6,230 nucleotides of DNA from positions 1 through 6,230 of the forward strand of contig CAMRCV010000031.1 in NCBI GenBank assembly GCA_947041065.1. The letters are read 5' to 3'. A program made the translations under genes and the position numbers. The stretch comes from an uncultured Mycoplasma sp. Its GTDB lineage: Bacteria > Bacillota_I > Bacilli_A > Mycoplasmatales > Metamycoplasmataceae. This document shows, piece after piece, positions 5,517 through 6,230 of this stretch (position 1 is the stretch's first letter; every line of letters starts with the position of its first letter). The notes beneath the pieces were generated by a model, which saw nothing but the letters and a program-made list of their open reading frames with translations, was not told where the DNA came from and searched no databases.

Positions 5517-6230
5517 TTGAAAATTAAAAAAATGTTTTTGTCCATTTTAACCGCTCCTATTTTGCCAGTAATGTTCTTATCTTCTTGTAGTCAAACAACA
5601 GAAGATTCTCCTGTTAGATTAGAAACTACTGTTTTTAAAGCGAACAACAAGAGTGCTTTCAACAATATTTTTAATTTACTAAATAATCAAAAGGGAACAA
5701 ACGCTTTTATTTCAAAAACAACTGAACAAATAAATTCATTTATTACTGAAGAAATTGCCCGTAATCAATTAATGCAAGAAAAATTAAGAATATACTTTTT
5801 TATTTCAATTTTTAATTCATTAAATAGTGTTGTAGACATTGTTGATAACAAGGTAGAAACTATAAACGCAATTGGAGAGAGAGAAATCGGTGTTAATGCC
5901 TTGAAAAAGTTAATTGATGATTCTATTAAAACTGCAGAAACAGATGGATTAAACAAATATGAAATTTTTGAAAAAGAATTAAATAAAATTACTGATATGA
6001 AAATCGAACTAAGTTTAAAAAAAGAGGGCGAGTTACAATTACAATGAGTTTGAAAAACATCATTTAAATTAGCTGAAGATTCAGAAATTAAAAAAATATT
6101 AAAAGTTCAAAATGACAACGGAACAAACTCTTATGTTGATAATAGTATTTTTTACAAAAGACAAGATATAACTGAAGAAGAAATTAATGAAGCTAAATTA
6201 ATTGCAAATGGTGATGAGGCAAAACTTAGT
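5517..6230 (+). CDS. Putative membrane lipoprotein, N-terminal part (3' end outside window)
   Basis: I do not recognise this protein's family. It begins with a typical mycoplasma lipoprotein signal: basic MKIKK, a hydrophobic stretch (about 6-21) and the lipobox LSSC (21-24), so C24 would be lipidated by Lgt and cleaved by LspA, leaving the protein anchored outside the membrane. The 238 visible residues after that are polar and mostly helix-prone, rich in K, E, N and I, with few glycines. There are no cysteines after C24 and no enzyme motif that I can see. W177 and W179 are TGA codons (6045-6047 and 6051-6053); translation stays open to the window edge. TTG (5517) is chosen as start because of the AGGGG 7 nt upstream and because it supplies the positively charged n-region; ATG at 5532 is the alternative. 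It is transcribed away from ftsY from its own promoter. It could be a substrate-binding, adhesin or structural surface lipoprotein; nothing here decides. Confidence 0.85.

Noticed and set aside
5765..5956. Minus-strand open frame inside the lipoprotein gene
   Set aside because: It is the shadow of the plus-strand gene, which has a promoter, ribosome binding site and lipobox.
6041..6056. Possible end of the lipoprotein gene at TGA 6045-6047, giving a complete 176-residue protein
   Set aside because: The genome uses TGA as tryptophan; the frame continues open for 61 more codons, including a second TGA at 6051-6053, with similar composition.

Overview
This window comes from a wall-less bacterium of the Mollicutes that reads UGA as tryptophan. 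The base composition is strongly AT-rich. Five of the seven genes run through in-frame TGA codons at places where the family has, or can have, tryptophan (for example GGGNF-W-RG in UMP kinase), and all recognisable stops are TAA. Gene content and order suggest a Mycoplasma sensu lato, perhaps of the hominis/pulmonis side, but the species cannot be fixed from the sequence alone.

Layout. Positions 5430 down to 1 (minus strand) hold six closely packed housekeeping genes in transcription order: ftsY (SRP receptor), ylxM-like (SRP-associated HTH protein), pyrH (UMP kinase), frr (ribosome recycling factor), cdsA (phosphatidate cytidylyltransferase) and the 5' part of polC (replicative DNA polymerase, running off the left edge). 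ftsY/ylxM overlap by 8 nt and pyrH/frr by 1 nt. frr/cdsA are 12 nt apart, with the cdsA Shine-Dalgarno sequence overlapping the frr stop codon. Gaps of 46 nt (ylxM-pyrH) and 30 nt (cdsA-polC) each contain a TATAAT box and may hold internal promoters. An 86-nt divergent intergenic region (5431-5516) separates this block from a plus-strand lipoprotein gene (5517 to beyond 6230) that starts with TTG and runs off the right edge.

How they work together. ftsY and ylxM belong to co-translational membrane targeting. pyrH supplies UDP for all pyrimidine nucleotides, frr recycles ribosomes, cdsA makes CDP-diacylglycerol for phospholipids, and polC replicates the chromosome. The order pyrH-frr-cdsA-polC is a shortened form of the Firmicutes pyrH-frr-uppS-cdsA-dxr-rasP-proS-polC cluster, with the wall- and isoprenoid-related members missing.

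No mobile element, CRISPR array, tRNA, rRNA or defence system is visible, and I see no convincing new multi-gene system. The points worth a second look are a PolC PHP domain that has lost most of its metal-binding residues, possible leaderless promoters at polC and ftsY, a very short ylxM-like gene coupled to ftsY, a paired palindrome in the divergent promoter region, and an unassigned lipoprotein.
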